This document shows positions 47,901 through 58,600 of a DNA stretch of 64,000 nt, piece by piece (within the stretch, counting starts at the first letter, position 1; each line of letters starts with the position of its first letter). Origin of the DNA: Prostheceraeus crozeri. Its lineage: Eukaryota > Platyhelminthes > Polycladida > Euryleptidae. The position numbers and the translations under genes were made by a program. The notes beneath the pieces are model-generated. The model made no database searches. It had not been told where the DNA came from and saw nothing but the letters and a program-made list of their open reading frames with translations. Location of the stretch: positions 124,001-188,000 of the forward strand of contig CAJQUW010001646.1 of NCBI GenBank assembly GCA_907163375.1, written 5' to 3'.

Positions 47901-48886
47901 TTTCAGATTATCAAAAATCTTTAATTCCTAAGAAATACAGACCAACAAAAAAACTTATGTTAACACAAAGTAATAAAGGAAAGTATGTTGTTGAAGGAAG
48001 AATGCTAGATTGGTATTTAGATAATGGAATGATTCTTTTAAAAATTCACCGGAAACTAGTGTATAGAAAATCTAGGTGGTTAAAAAATTATATAGAGTTC
48101 AATATTGAAAAACGTAAAATAGCTAAAAGAAATAAAGATGATTTTGGAAACGTGTTCTTCAAATTAATGAATAATGTATTTTATGGTAAGACTTTAGAAA
48201 ATGTGCGTAATAGACAAAATATTGAAATAGTTTATGATGAAGATAGGTTTCAAAATTTAACAAGGAAACCTACATATAAAAGAGCTACTAGATTCAGTGA
48301 TGAACTATGTGCTGTACATTTACGTCGAATCAGCGTAAAGCATGATAAGTTTAATTTTATTGGATTCACTATATTAGAACTAGCTAAGCTATTTATGTAT
48401 AGATTTATATATGATTATTTAGCACCTGCTTATGGCAAAAACTATAAATTACGATTTTCAGATACGGATTCCGTTTTCTTAGAATTAACAGTACCGTATA
48501 ATTCTTCACTTGATGAAGAAATTAATAAAATAAAAGATTTTATTCATCCTTCAGAATTATGTAAAGTAAAAGATGAGTTAGGAAATGAAGATTTCATAAC
48601 AGAAGCTATATTTGTAAAATCCAAATGTTACTGTTATGATACAACTAATAATATTAAAACACATAAAACATTAAAAGGAATTTCAAAGGCATCAGTGGCT
48701 AACCAAATAACATTTCAAGATTATAAGAATTCATTATTTAATAATGAAATAAAAACAGCATGTAATTATAGACTTAATTCAAAGAAACATAAAATGCATT
48801 TAAAAGAGGAACATAAATTAGCATTAGATCCATTTGATGATAAAAGAAAAATTTTACCTGATGGAATAACTACTTTACCTTTATAA
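44948..48886 (+). pseudogene. Polinton protein-primed family B DNA polymerase region, broken
   Basis: Protein-primed polymerase B copies linear Polinton DNA from its ends. Order of parts: a segment usual before the polymerase proper (GGSYVPLPFSS, NEDDYCFL); a long Gln/Asn/Lys coiled coil; a C2H2 finger (FPCLQCMTSFRTEEEMNRHL); an exonuclease start (TIYCDFEAYNV); a Cys/His HNH-like insert (NCYYCRKKLGH, KDHDHLNGLYRGAAHNFCN); exonuclease II (FYNGSKYDFHL); polymerase motif A (YYDFNSLYSSCM); motif B (KLMNNVFYGKTLENV); and motif C (RFSDTDSVFLEL). All three palm motifs are recognisable. The gene is interrupted in several places and is not functional. Confidence 0.93.
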
Positions 48887-48889
48887 AGT

Positions 48890-49020
48890 TTATTTATCAT
48901 TATTTAAATCCGTCTAGAAAAAAATTTTTATTATTTAAATCAGTCTAGAAAAAAAAATTTTATTATTTAAATCAGTCTAGAATAAAAATTTTATTATTTA
49001 TTACTCAGCATAAAAATTTT
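48890..49020. repeat. Polinton short tandem repeat between convergent genes
   Basis: Three copies of an ATTATTTAAATC-GTCTAGAA unit (about 31-34 bp) with poly-A stretches lie between the polymerase end and the ATPase end. Such a site could serve both as terminator region and spacer. Confidence 0.85.
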
Positions 49021-49023
49021 TTA

Positions 49024-49719
49024 TTACTCAGTAAACAAATCTTCTATAACTCTATCATGAATTTTTTTATCAATATTAATTGTGATAAATCCATAATCTT
49101 TTGACCAAGGATTGTTACACGATTGTTTAGATTCATCTTTATCTCTTATACATAAATATATTAACAAATCACTTAGGTTTCTTGCATTTATTTCAAATAG
49201 TATAAATATATTTGCATTCTTTCTAATAACACTTCCATCTAATGAATACATACTTTGTGTTAATTAAAAAACACTACAGTTGTTATGTCTACCTCTTGTG
49301 AAATAATTTCTCTGAACTGACTGATTTCTATCATTAACACAATCATCAAAATTTACACAATGTTTCATTGTTTTATCTAGTTTACTAGGATCTTGCATAT
49401 TACCACTATCATCTATTAATTGTATTTTTATATACTTATTTTTATTGGATTCTATTAACTGATTATTTTTTGCTGCTTCTTCACACCACGAAATTATTTC
49501 TTCTTCATATTCAGATTTTTCATATTCTTTGAATAATGAAGCAATTGCTGTTTTTTTAAGATTATTTTCAAATCCATATTTTAAAAATTGATAGACGGGT
49601 TGTTCTGCTGTTGTTCTATAAATTATAACATTGTTATAATCCAAAAAATTTGGAGTCGTTAAAATTTTAAATATTAGACATGTTTTTCGACATCCTGATC
49701 TTCCGCAAATAACTGACAA
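49024..49719 (-). pseudogene. Polinton FtsK/A32-type packaging ATPase region, broken
   Basis: The N-terminus holds a Walker A-like SVICGRSGCRKTCL and the following strand NVIIYRTTAEQPVY. A Walker B-like IQLIDDSGNM comes later, then DDCVNDRNQSVQRNYFTRGR with the sensor Asn and arginine-finger-like end. This is the layout of the genome-packaging ATPase of Polintons and related DNA viruses. The gene is interrupted. Confidence 0.85.
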
Positions 49720-49907
49720 AACTTTATTAGATAAATTTGGATGATGATTAAATTTAATTTTTTTTTATTTAATGGTAATTTTGTAAAAATTTCTTAACTC
49801 ATTTTTAATAAAAATAGTTTTTATTTTTAAGAAGAAGAAAAATAAATTTAAACTTCTCTAACCAAAAGATCTATCATAATCTCTTCACCTCCAAGATTTA
49901 TTTCCTT

Positions 49908-50579
49908 TCATTTCTCATCAGTGATTCTAATGTTAATGCTGTTAATAGTTTTTCTTGTAATAGGGAAATATATTAATGTTTGTGGAAATTCATTTAATCT
50001 ACAACCAATGGGTACAGTAAAAGCTGGAAAACTGAATGTTAAATTTGACAATTTACCATTTATATATCCTCCTTCAATAATGTCACAATGTACAACAATT
50101 GAATTTATTTCAGTTATTTTAGGAATCTTCTCACCTAAATGATAGCCTTGACTATAGGTTTGTTTATTAAATCCTAATAGTTTTGACAATGATCTATCAT
50201 GATTAAAATCAACTTGATGATTTTCGTCTAAAGTAAGAGAAAATTTATTAACTGCCGGTTCAACAGCAAAATGTAATTGTTTCTTATCTTTAAATGGTAT
50301 ACCTAAATGTCTCTTAATTTCATTTGATATTGATTCAACTTCGTAAGAACCAAGAAGAAATGTTAGTACTTTCCACGTTTTGCCTTTATCAGTAGAATAT
50401 CTAAATTGATCATTCACATCTTTGATAACGTTTTGAATAGTGTTAAATGTGGAGAAACTAGTCAATGCAATTTTATAATTTTTATTTTGTTCTAAATGTA
50501 GAATGGGTTCTAAATTACAAGTGTGTGATGAAGTAGTTGTTATAATTTTTAACTTCGTACTAAATTTTGATGAACCCAA
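49908..50579 (-). CDS. Polinton virion-type beta-rich protein
   Basis: A 223-codon frame with alternating strands: YKIALTSFSTFNTIQNVI, LLGSYEVESISNEIKRHLGI, NHQVDFNHDRSLSKLLGF, NSIVVHCDIIEGGYINGKL, AFTVPIGCRLNEFPQTLIYF and INSINIRITDE. Proteins with the same order of blocks are frequent in invertebrate Polintons and are thought to be structural (penton or minor capsid type). The identification is by remembered pattern, not alignment. Confidence 0.6.
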   Translation of the reverse strand: MGSSKFSTKLKIITTTSSHTCNLEPILHLEQNKNYKIALTSFSTFNTIQNVIKDVNDQFRYSTDKGKTWKVLTFLLGSYEVESISNEIKRHLGIPFKDKKQLHFAVEPAVNKFSLTLDENHQVDFNHDRSLSKLLGFNKQTYSQGYHLGEKIPKITEINSIVVHCDIIEGGYINGKLSNLTFSFPAFTVPIGCRLNEFPQTLIYFPITRKTINSINIRITDEK

Positions 50580-50734
50580 AATCTCTGTTAGATTTTCTAA
50601 ATGATTATTAATTTTTCTAGTTCTGCTGATGATAATTCTCTCGAAGACATTTTTTAGTTAAAATTTTGAATAAATATTTTTTATAAAAAAATTAAAAACA
50701 ACAACATACTTCAGCTATACTTTTATAATCCTCT

Positions 50735-51574
50735 TCATTTAGAATCTTCTTTTCTGACAGTCTTCAATATAGCATGAATTTCATTGAAACTAGAATTATG
50801 TCCTTCTTTTATTGCAGATATTAAAATATTTAATCTATTTAGTAATTCTAGTGGATCATCTGGTAAAAATACAGTTGTTTCAGTTTTAAAACCTTTTCCT
50901 ACTTTAACTCCCGTTGATAATAAATTTTCTAATTGTCTATAACGTCTAAGAGATTTTACTGCACCAACTCTATCTAACATAGCTTTATATTTTATGAGAT
51001 CTTCTACAGCATAATTATTTAAATCTGCTCCTCTTAAAAGATCAACAAAATTTCTATCTAGATTAAAAGGATATTTATCTGGTGAAAAAATTAAACCTCG
51101 AAAAGGTTGTGGAAATATTTCTTTCTGTCCGAGATAAAATGTAGGTATTGTTTTTCCATCTATAAATGAAATAGAATGTTCAAATTGCATAGATTTTGGT
51201 AATTTCTTATTAATGTTTGATTCTAGTAATCCATAGTCATCTAATATAGTTTTGTGCTCTGGATCTGTTATGTTAATTTGTTTATCATTATTTGTACTTT
51301 CTTTTTCAAGAGTTTTAAATGGTTCCATAGTTCTTCAAAAATCAGTTTTTACTTGCTCGGTTTGCTGCATTTTTTCAAACATATCAGATTGAATACTAGC
51401 TTTTATCATTCTATGTTGAAGATGATTTTCTTTCATAATATTTCTTTGTTTTATTAACTCTTCTAATTGTTTTATTCTTTTAAAATTATCAGCTTTAATT
51501 TTATCCATTTTTAAAATATAATATTTGAATTTTGTGGTAGCATTGGAATACAACAAAAACATTTTACTGAACAA
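50735..51574 (-). pseudogene. Polinton unknown gene region
   Basis: The main frame (197 codons) includes DDYGLLESNINKKLP, TIPTFYLGQKEIFPQPFRGL and a Lys/Arg-rich helix (VGAVKSLRRYRQLENLLSTG). A charged helical segment precedes it. I recall similar proteins beside the ATPase in other Polintons but cannot give a function. The region is interrupted. Confidence 0.5.
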
Positions 51575-51615
51575 ATTATTTTTTTTATTGCTTTGGCGTC
51601 TGACATCTTTTCGTT

Positions 51616-52293
51616 TTAAGTTTTGTTTAATAAAGTTTTTAGTTCTTCTAAAAAAACTTTATCATTTTCTTCATTAGAAATTTTACCATCACTAGAAATT
51701 TTGCCATCCTGTTTATTCTTGTCATGAATTTTTTCGGTCTTTAAATGAAATGATATTTGATTTACTTCATTAGCTATTTGATCAAATTTTTCAATCTCAT
51801 CTAGCGTAATAACATTATCATCACATTCTCTTTGAAAGTAGTAATGTAATTTGTCATAGACTTCTTTAATATGTAGATGCTTAGTTTTCAATGATTTTCG
51901 TTTCTTAGTAATTAAAGATTTATCTAACATTGTAACAAGTGAAGTTGCAAAAACACCCGTACCTGTTGAAGCAGTAGCAATTACTGGAATTACTAAAACA
52001 CCTGAAGATATAACAATTGTTAAAGCACCTAAACTTATTGTTAAGAATATGCCAATTCCTTGTGTTACATTCTTAACTTTAGACCATCTCTTTCTTAATT
52101 TATCATAATGCTCTAATCTTAATAATAATTGAGATTCCTCATTTTTCATATAACGTACTCTATCCTTGTGTTTTTCTTTATTCAATTCAGTTATTTTTAA
52201 TTGTGATAACGAAGGATATATTCTTGCGGTTTCTTCCACTTTTATTTCATCCACTTTTGTTTCTTCTATTTTTAAAGAAATATTTTTAGACAC
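51616..52293 (-). CDS. Polinton membrane protein with coiled coil
   Basis: A 225-codon frame. A charged N-terminal helical region (VRYMKNEESQLLLRLEHYDK) is followed by one or two hydrophobic segments (IGIFLTISLGALTIVISSGV, then LVIPVIATASTGTGVF) and a charged tail. A membrane-associated role is likely; the function is unknown. It is the outermost gene at the right end, reading inward from the terminal repeat. Confidence 0.6.
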   Translation of the reverse strand: MSKNISLKIEETKVDEIKVEETARIYPSLSQLKITELNKEKHKDRVRYMKNEESQLLLRLEHYDKLRKRWSKVKNVTQGIGIFLTISLGALTIVISSGVLVIPVIATASTGTGVFATSLVTMLDKSLITKKRKSLKTKHLHIKEVYDKLHYYFQRECDDNVITLDEIEKFDQIANEVNQISFHLKTEKIHDKNKQDGKISSDGKISNEENDKVFLEELKTLLNKT

Positions 52294-52371
52294 ATAATTT
52301 TAGTTATCTGATATTTTAAAAACCTGAAAAATGGATAAAATTCATGAATTTAGACGTTTTTAAAAAAAAGA

Positions 52372-52878
52372 ATTTTTTTGATGTTGTGTCCTGGAACGGT
52401 CATGATTTGAGCAAGAGAAAAATAATCATAATCACAAATTTGAGATTCTTAACTTTTATGATTTTACGGTGTCCTGGAACGGTCATGATTTTGGGAGTAA
52501 AAATTGTAATTCTCAAATTTGAGATTCTTAGCTTTTATGATTTTACGGTGTCCTGGAACGGTCATGATTTTGGGGGTGTAAAATTTCATAATCACAAATT
52601 TGAGATTTTGAAAAATTTGAAAAATTCGGTATTTTTAAAAACGCCTAAATTTATGAATTTAGGTCTTCATAACCTGAAAAATGACCAAAATTCTTAAATT
52701 TAGTCGTTCTTTTAAAATACCAATTTTTCAAAAATGGTACTTTTTAAATGGACAAAATTTATGAATTTAGGTCTTAAAACCTGAAAAAATGACCAAAATT
52801 CTTAAATTTAGTCGTTTTTAAAAGTACAAAAAATTTGAGAATTTTGTCCTGTCCTAGAACGGTCTTTTGCCCATTACT
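52372..52878 (-). repeat. Polinton right terminal inverted repeat
   Basis: About 507 bp, an inverted copy of 38288-38793 with around 2% differences by eye. The motif TGTCCTGGAACGGTC recurs at the same 80-bp spacing. One further partial copy of the AAATTCATGAATTTAGACG block lies just inside (52,320-52,362) and has no partner on the left. Confidence 0.96.
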
Positions 52879-52884
52879 AGACAG

Positions 52885-52995
52885 GGCACATGGATATTAT
52901 AGTAAATGACCAATCCATGCCAAAAAGTGTGACTCTAGACTTAGTATTCTTCACTTAATCAGAGCAAACATATAAAATCTCATTTTAACCAATAA
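52885..52995. repeat. Foldback repeat family copy, right of the Polinton
   Basis: AAATGACC, GACTCTAGACTTAGTATTC, TTAATCAGAGCAAACATA and AAATCTCATTTTAACC are the inverted match of the inner part of 37,868-38,170. With the left copy it forms one repeat split by the Polinton. Confidence 0.65.
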
Positions 52996-53071
52996 AAAAT
53001 GTGATCTATAATCCTATTATTTATAATTCCACTTTCTAGAAGTCCAAGAATCAACTCAGCTACAATATGGA

Positions 53072-53728
53072 TGTACGACAAAAGCCACTCCGACAAAAGC
53101 CCCCAGACAAAAGCCACTCCAACAAAATCCTTCTGTATGATCATATGTAATGTGATACCAACCCGCATATGTACTGCATACAAGTAGATTGTATAAGTAC
53201 GTCCTGTACATAGAAGTATACACATGTAAGTGTGCTACAATATATGCCGCATGTTCACTTTCTTTGTTGGAGGATTACCATGATAATTTTCAAAAACAAT
53301 TTTCTTGTGACCTTTGTGGGTTTGAATAACTTCCATGCTGATGATTTCACTTAATGATGATTTGAAATCACAAGGCTTCAAGTTTTGACTTCAAAATTTG
53401 GTTTGCGATTCATTTTGAGCTGTCAAATCCTAAGCCACTTGACATGTTGGTTCACGTAATCGTAATCCGATCTGACACAGACTGGTATGCAGCAGGTGAG
53501 CAGATTGTCCAGAATAAAGCCGTGTGTGCAAATCTATAGAATCATCCAGATGTTATCAATCTACAGTTATCAAGCAAGTTCTGACAAAGTCTTACCTTTA
53601 AGTAGAAGTAATTGATTAATATCAAAATGAAAGTGTTAGCATGTAAAAGAAGCATGTACTCCATATGGAGACAGATCTACATACAGTACATTATACATCA
53701 ATTTGTCGGGGGGGGGGGGCTTTTGTCG
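53072..53728. repeat. Candidate small element with GACAAAAGCC words at both ends
   Basis: Left end: three direct copies of GACAAAAGCC (53,077-53,122). Right end: GGGGGCTTTTGTCG inverted (53,708-53,730), beside a run of G. The opposed ends about 650 bp apart suggest a MITE-like element. No target duplication was identified. Confidence 0.45.
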
Positions 53729-53729
53729 C

Positions 53730-55529
53730 TGCTCCTACAAAATATAATACAAGCCTGAGTGAATCATCTCCCAGTGAATATTCTCTAAGACGAAAATTAT
53801 CGAGCGATGAAAGTTTTCGAGCGACAATTGCTGAGAAAATATCGCCACTGAAATAGATCGATTTATATTGTCTTTATTTGTAAGGATGGAATGTCTTTGA
53901 TTGAAGCTGAACATCAATATGATAATTAGGAAAACACACCTAACAATTTAATGTTGAGTGGTGAGTGATGTAGAATCACTCTAGATTATGACATAAATTG
54001 CAAACACAAAGTTAAGGGGAATGATTTCTCTATACCAACTTTGATGAGAAACCTGTCATTTTTGGAATTCTATCTTTGGAGGCCAGGCTGACAGTTGCGT
54101 AATGACTGACACGTAGCTTAATGCATGATGAAGACTTGCATCAGATCCATCCTCTGCCAAATACCAGTCACTAACTAAATACGCGAAAATGTAAATCGGA
54201 AAGTTGAGTCGTAGCAACATGTTGAACGCATAGGCTGTAAATGGACAAAGTTCAAGCTCGATGGCAAAATGGTGACAACGTTATACTTCACGCAAAATTC
54301 CATGTTTCGGTGGATGTGTAATGCTTCTATGACTTTTGACATTGACGTATTTCACGCTTTGTAAGAACAGTCTTTGTCTGACAGATTGGAAAAGTCGTGT
54401 GCTAGATGAGTGCTCTGGCGCCATAGAGGATATTCTATATATATATATATATATTCTAGATAGGATAGAAGATATTCTACCTCTATGTCTGGCGCGTCTT
54501 CGTGGTTCCTGATATACACATAAGTATAGTATGGATAGCATATCGTGTGCGTGACAACATTTATTATTTATGAAAACAATCTGGTTGGCCACATTTTCTT
54601 ATTTTGATGAAGTCTTTTTTAATTTAACGTGTATGCCTGTAGACATGTGATTCAAATGTAACAATAGTACAATACTCATAATAAAATAGTTGATTCATGA
54701 GTTCAGGTCATTTTGGGATGAGGCTTGTGTAAATCATTGAATTTTCATTTGTACAAACAAGTTTGATGTGGATAGGAAAACCATCTGCACCTAAATTAGT
54801 GATTAATTGGTACCGGTAGTGATTTTAGGATTCATGAAGAGTGATTGCATTCTGTAACTGACCATGTTGTGCTATTCATGCTCTTTGTTCTTGCGAATAT
54901 TGTATATAAGTAGACTTCTTAAGCATGTCAGTTTTGAGCTTTAGCTTAGAAGTTGAAGTCGCACTTTGAGTGAGTTAAAGTTTCAATTCGTGTAAAAAAC
55001 TATTGGATTAAGTCTTAAATTGTCAACTGAAGTGTTAATGAACTACATGTCTTCTTCTGTGGAAGTTAGATGCATGATTAAAGTATATTAACCAACATCT
55101 TTTATTTTCTCATTTACGCATCAATGGTTTCCCTTTTAACATTTTCTCTGAAATGCGGTAGGTCTACTTCAACTATACATAGATGAAAATGACAGATACA
55201 CGTATAGGGAAAGCTGAAGAAAATTTCTGAGTTTCTTCCATATTGTGAAGAACTTTTGTCATTCAAATATTGCATACTATACGTAATATGTATATGGAAA
55301 AACATATTGTGAAAACAACAGTGCCATTCCACTATAAAAATTCATCCGTTCGATGAAGCGGATGAATTCGAAATAAGATTCGGCGATATTCGAGCTAAAT
55401 AAGTGTTGATTTTAGTGTTTGGAGTTGAACATAAAAAGAGAAGTTTACAATGTGGACACATAAAATATGTTTGTCATTAAATATTGTTCCTTGAATCATT
55501 TGCCTTTGAGTAGGCCTTAGAAAGGATTG
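53730..55529. other. Gene-free stretch between the Polinton and the GTPase gene
   Basis: AT-rich sequence with a short AT run near 54,435-54,455. Nothing coding was recognised. The 3' untranslated region and polyadenylation site of the GTPase gene should begin at the right end of this stretch. Confidence 0.45.
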
Positions 55530-55691
55530 TCACAATGTTTGAGTCTTTTCAAATTCCTTGCTGATGGAATATATGAAATCTAACTGATTTTCCGGGATTT
55601 TTCCTTGTGAGATTTCCGAAATGACCATATCAGCATATGAAGAATGCATAGGACCGCCCATTGAATGAAATTCATCCACAGATAAATGCAT
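55530..55691 (-). CDS. Candidate last exon of the GTPase gene, two possible readings
   Basis: A TTTTCAG acceptor precedes ATGCATTTATCTG. In the phase left by the 57776-57918 exon it reads CIYLWMNFIQWAVLCILHML then IWSFRKSHKEKSRK and stops at 55580-55582: a single hydrophobic segment and basic tail, like a C-terminal membrane anchor. In the ATG frame it reads MHLSVDEFHSMGGPMHSSYA to FEKTQTL, stopping at 55530-55532, which looks like soluble protein. Which is real depends on whether another exon intervenes. Confidence 0.45.
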   Translation of the reverse strand: MHLSVDEFHSMGGPMHSSYADMVISEISQGKIPENQLDFIYSISKEFEKTQTL

Positions 55692-58600
55692 CTGAAAATG
55701 TAAATGCGAACAGATAATTAAATTTCAATGAGACTAAAACTGCGTTCCACCACACTTAATATATTCATACTTGTTTTCTCTTCAATATACTATCCCTTGT
55801 TAACTTGTACTTCATATTGCTTTCAAGTTGATCATTTCATTAATGATACTTACTGTACCTGCTCACGACACAGATGAACATTATTCGGTCACGAGAACAT
55901 GCGATCCTCATTTAAATACCCAAAGCCTCATTTAGTTCATAGACTATCAAATAATAGGCATTGTACTGCAGCATCAAATAAGATAATCAAATAACACTGC
56001 ATCCATAAATCAATGATGAACTTTCTATGATGGTGAAATTTAAAAGCGGTATGTATAGAGTTGAATTTAAATATAGCAGCAGCGGAATTAGTATTTAAGA
56101 GTGGAGGAATATCCTTATGCTTGAATGCCTTGCTGAACCCTGCATTGCGATAGATAAATCCAATGATCGTGAGAAGCGTTTGGTGTCTTGTGGCAGTCCG
56201 GGCTTGCTAAAAGGATTTTCATGGGGGGTGCGTTGGGCATGCTAAGATTACTGAAAGAAATTAGCAAGCTTTTTTGTATGTTTGAGATGCGAGTCATACT
56301 TGATTTACAGTGCCGAAATAGCTCGTAAAACCTTCATGGTGGACTTCAAGGGGAAATTACAAAACCTCAAGCTGTCAATGCATCGAACCACTGATGGTAA
56401 AATCAGTCAAGACAGTGGTTTCATCAAAGGGCAAACTCAATTTGCCTGTGATGTTGTCGTCAAGGAATTAAATGACAAAGTATTGAATGCTCGATCAGAA
56501 GCGAGTCAAGCAAGTGATGTCATTCTTGACCTGCTGCGACAGATGAATGAGAAAATTGACAACTTCAATTCAGATATTCAATCATTGAAGTCTGTATGGA
56601 AAGATATCGGTCTTTTAAAAGACAGTTACGACAGTATACAAAAGCTTGTTTTCTCCATTTCTTCGAGCAAACGATAGCAATCTTTCATGACAAGAAATTT
56701 CTCTGAATCACGCTTAATTATAATGGGTAAGTGCATGTCCGATTCCAAGGATCTCATTTCTGCAATTGCTTATGAGCTGGGCATCGAGGATGAGCTTGTA
56801 TCGGTCAAGGACGCATACAGGCTGGGGAAGGTACGCGATGACGGGAAGTCAAGACTCATCATGTGTAAATCAGTGAGAAAACTGCTGAGCAGTTTCTGAT
56901 GAAGTCTCGCTTTCTTAAACACTCAAGTTCTCCATTGAAGAAAGTGTTCATACAAGAGGACCTTCCCAAGGAAGCAAACAAGAGATTGGGTGAAATGGGA
57001 CGGCATCACATGAGCGACTCGATATTTGTGACGAGCAAGAGATTGTCTATCAGTGATCAGAGTCGATGAAATCAAGGAAAATATTTGATGTAGATTTTGT
57101 TAAGCCTTAATGCGAGAGACTACGATTGCATGATATTCTGCTTACTAACTTGTGATCGCTAGACAGCAAATTTGATGAACTACCGTATGTTGCCATGTTT
57201 CTGCACTTTATCCTGATGTTCACATTTGTACTGAGACTTGGTTGAATTTATGCACCTCTGTAGCTGCCATCAGCGTCAATGGTTATGGCTGCTCTGGAGG
57301 TGACCGATTAAATTACTCTAGCCGTAGAGGAGTGCCGATTTTTTGACAAGGGGTTGTCTAAATGCCGCTGATGCCGATGTGTCAGCTTCATAGACAAAGA
57401 TACATGAACATGATGGGAAATGATATGAATACTTTCTATGCCAAAAATTATGACCCTAGACTTGAGTAGCATTTTTCATGTATCCGAAAAAGCATAGAAT
57501 TCTCATTTCTTTCTTCATTTCTTCTATTTCGTCCAGTCTGTTCACAAGATCACCAACAGAAACATTAACTGACTAAGTACACGTACATAGAATCATGGAT
57601 GACATGAGAATTTAAAATTAGCGACAGTTGCCTAAATGATATGTATCCCTGTAGCCTACATGTAGATGTGCACAGAACAATTTGCATGTAAGAGTAATCA
57701 TGCATTGACTCATGACTATAATTACCACTGAGTCAAGGACGAATTAATTATCACAAAATACTTACTTTTTCACATTTAAGGATGCAGATCGTTTTTGAAG
57801 TTGAAATTTTGAAATTGGAGTCCTCGATAATCGTTTCGTTGGAGCCACGATTTTGCCCAGTGCTTCTAGAGCTTTTCTATGCTTTACCAGATTAGTTTCA
57901 TAAACTAAACCGTCATGACTGGAATGAAAATGAATGTTGCGGAGTGTAGCCAATTACAGAAACTATTTTCTACACCCGCAAATACGGTTTTATTGATAGT
58001 GGCATATAAAGTAAAAAATGAATGTATTGAATGATTTCACTAGATAGTATGCAGACATGCGAACTGGTAAAGTAGTAGAAAATGGCAGAAGCGAGATGTG
58101 CATAAAGTGAATGACCTTGCCTCTATTCATAAAGGCATCAAATATGTTTTACGCCATGCTTCTTACGAATGATAATTCATTCTATGTAGCGCTTGTGATG
58201 TCGAATGCGCAGTGTCTCAAAATGTTGTCAGAAATTCAATGTCAAAAACTACTTCTCGTAAACTTGCTGATGTCATCATGCATATATACATATTGGTGAC
58301 AACATTGTATGATATCAGGGTAACTTATTTATGACTCATATTTTAGTATCGCACATGTACAAAAGTAAGTAGGCCCTACTACAAATGGCATGCATTCGCC
58401 GAGGTAAGGGAATGCAGTCAATGAAACAATGTTGATCGAACAACCAGCATCAGCAACGAATTTCACAAGAACGAAGACAAAAGGAACACACTCCTACTAT
58501 AACCGTCCCATGTGAAAATGTTTCTAGGCGGACTGTCCTATTCCCGCCAGCAAGCCACTTCAAATAAAATGTGAAATTTCAAGTAGAATATTGACAGATA

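Larger units (their letters stand above)
38288..52878. mobile_element. Polinton/Maverick element (fossil), 14.6 kb, both ends present
   Basis: Both ends start AGTAATGGGCAAAAGACCGT and are flanked by a perfect 6-bp target duplication, AGACAG (38282-38287; 52879-52884), the size usual for Polintons. Parts from left: a small Gly/Ala-rich hydrophobic protein, capsid-type proteins and a coiled-coil protein on the minus strand; unknown genes and a protein-primed DNA polymerase on the plus strand; a packaging-type ATPase and further virion-type or membrane proteins on the minus strand. I see no retroviral-type integrase and no cysteine protease, both usual in the family. The coding parts are interrupted in roughly eight or more places overall, so it is a dead copy. 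The terminal repeats are still about 98% alike by eye, so the insertion is fairly young. Confidence 0.96.
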
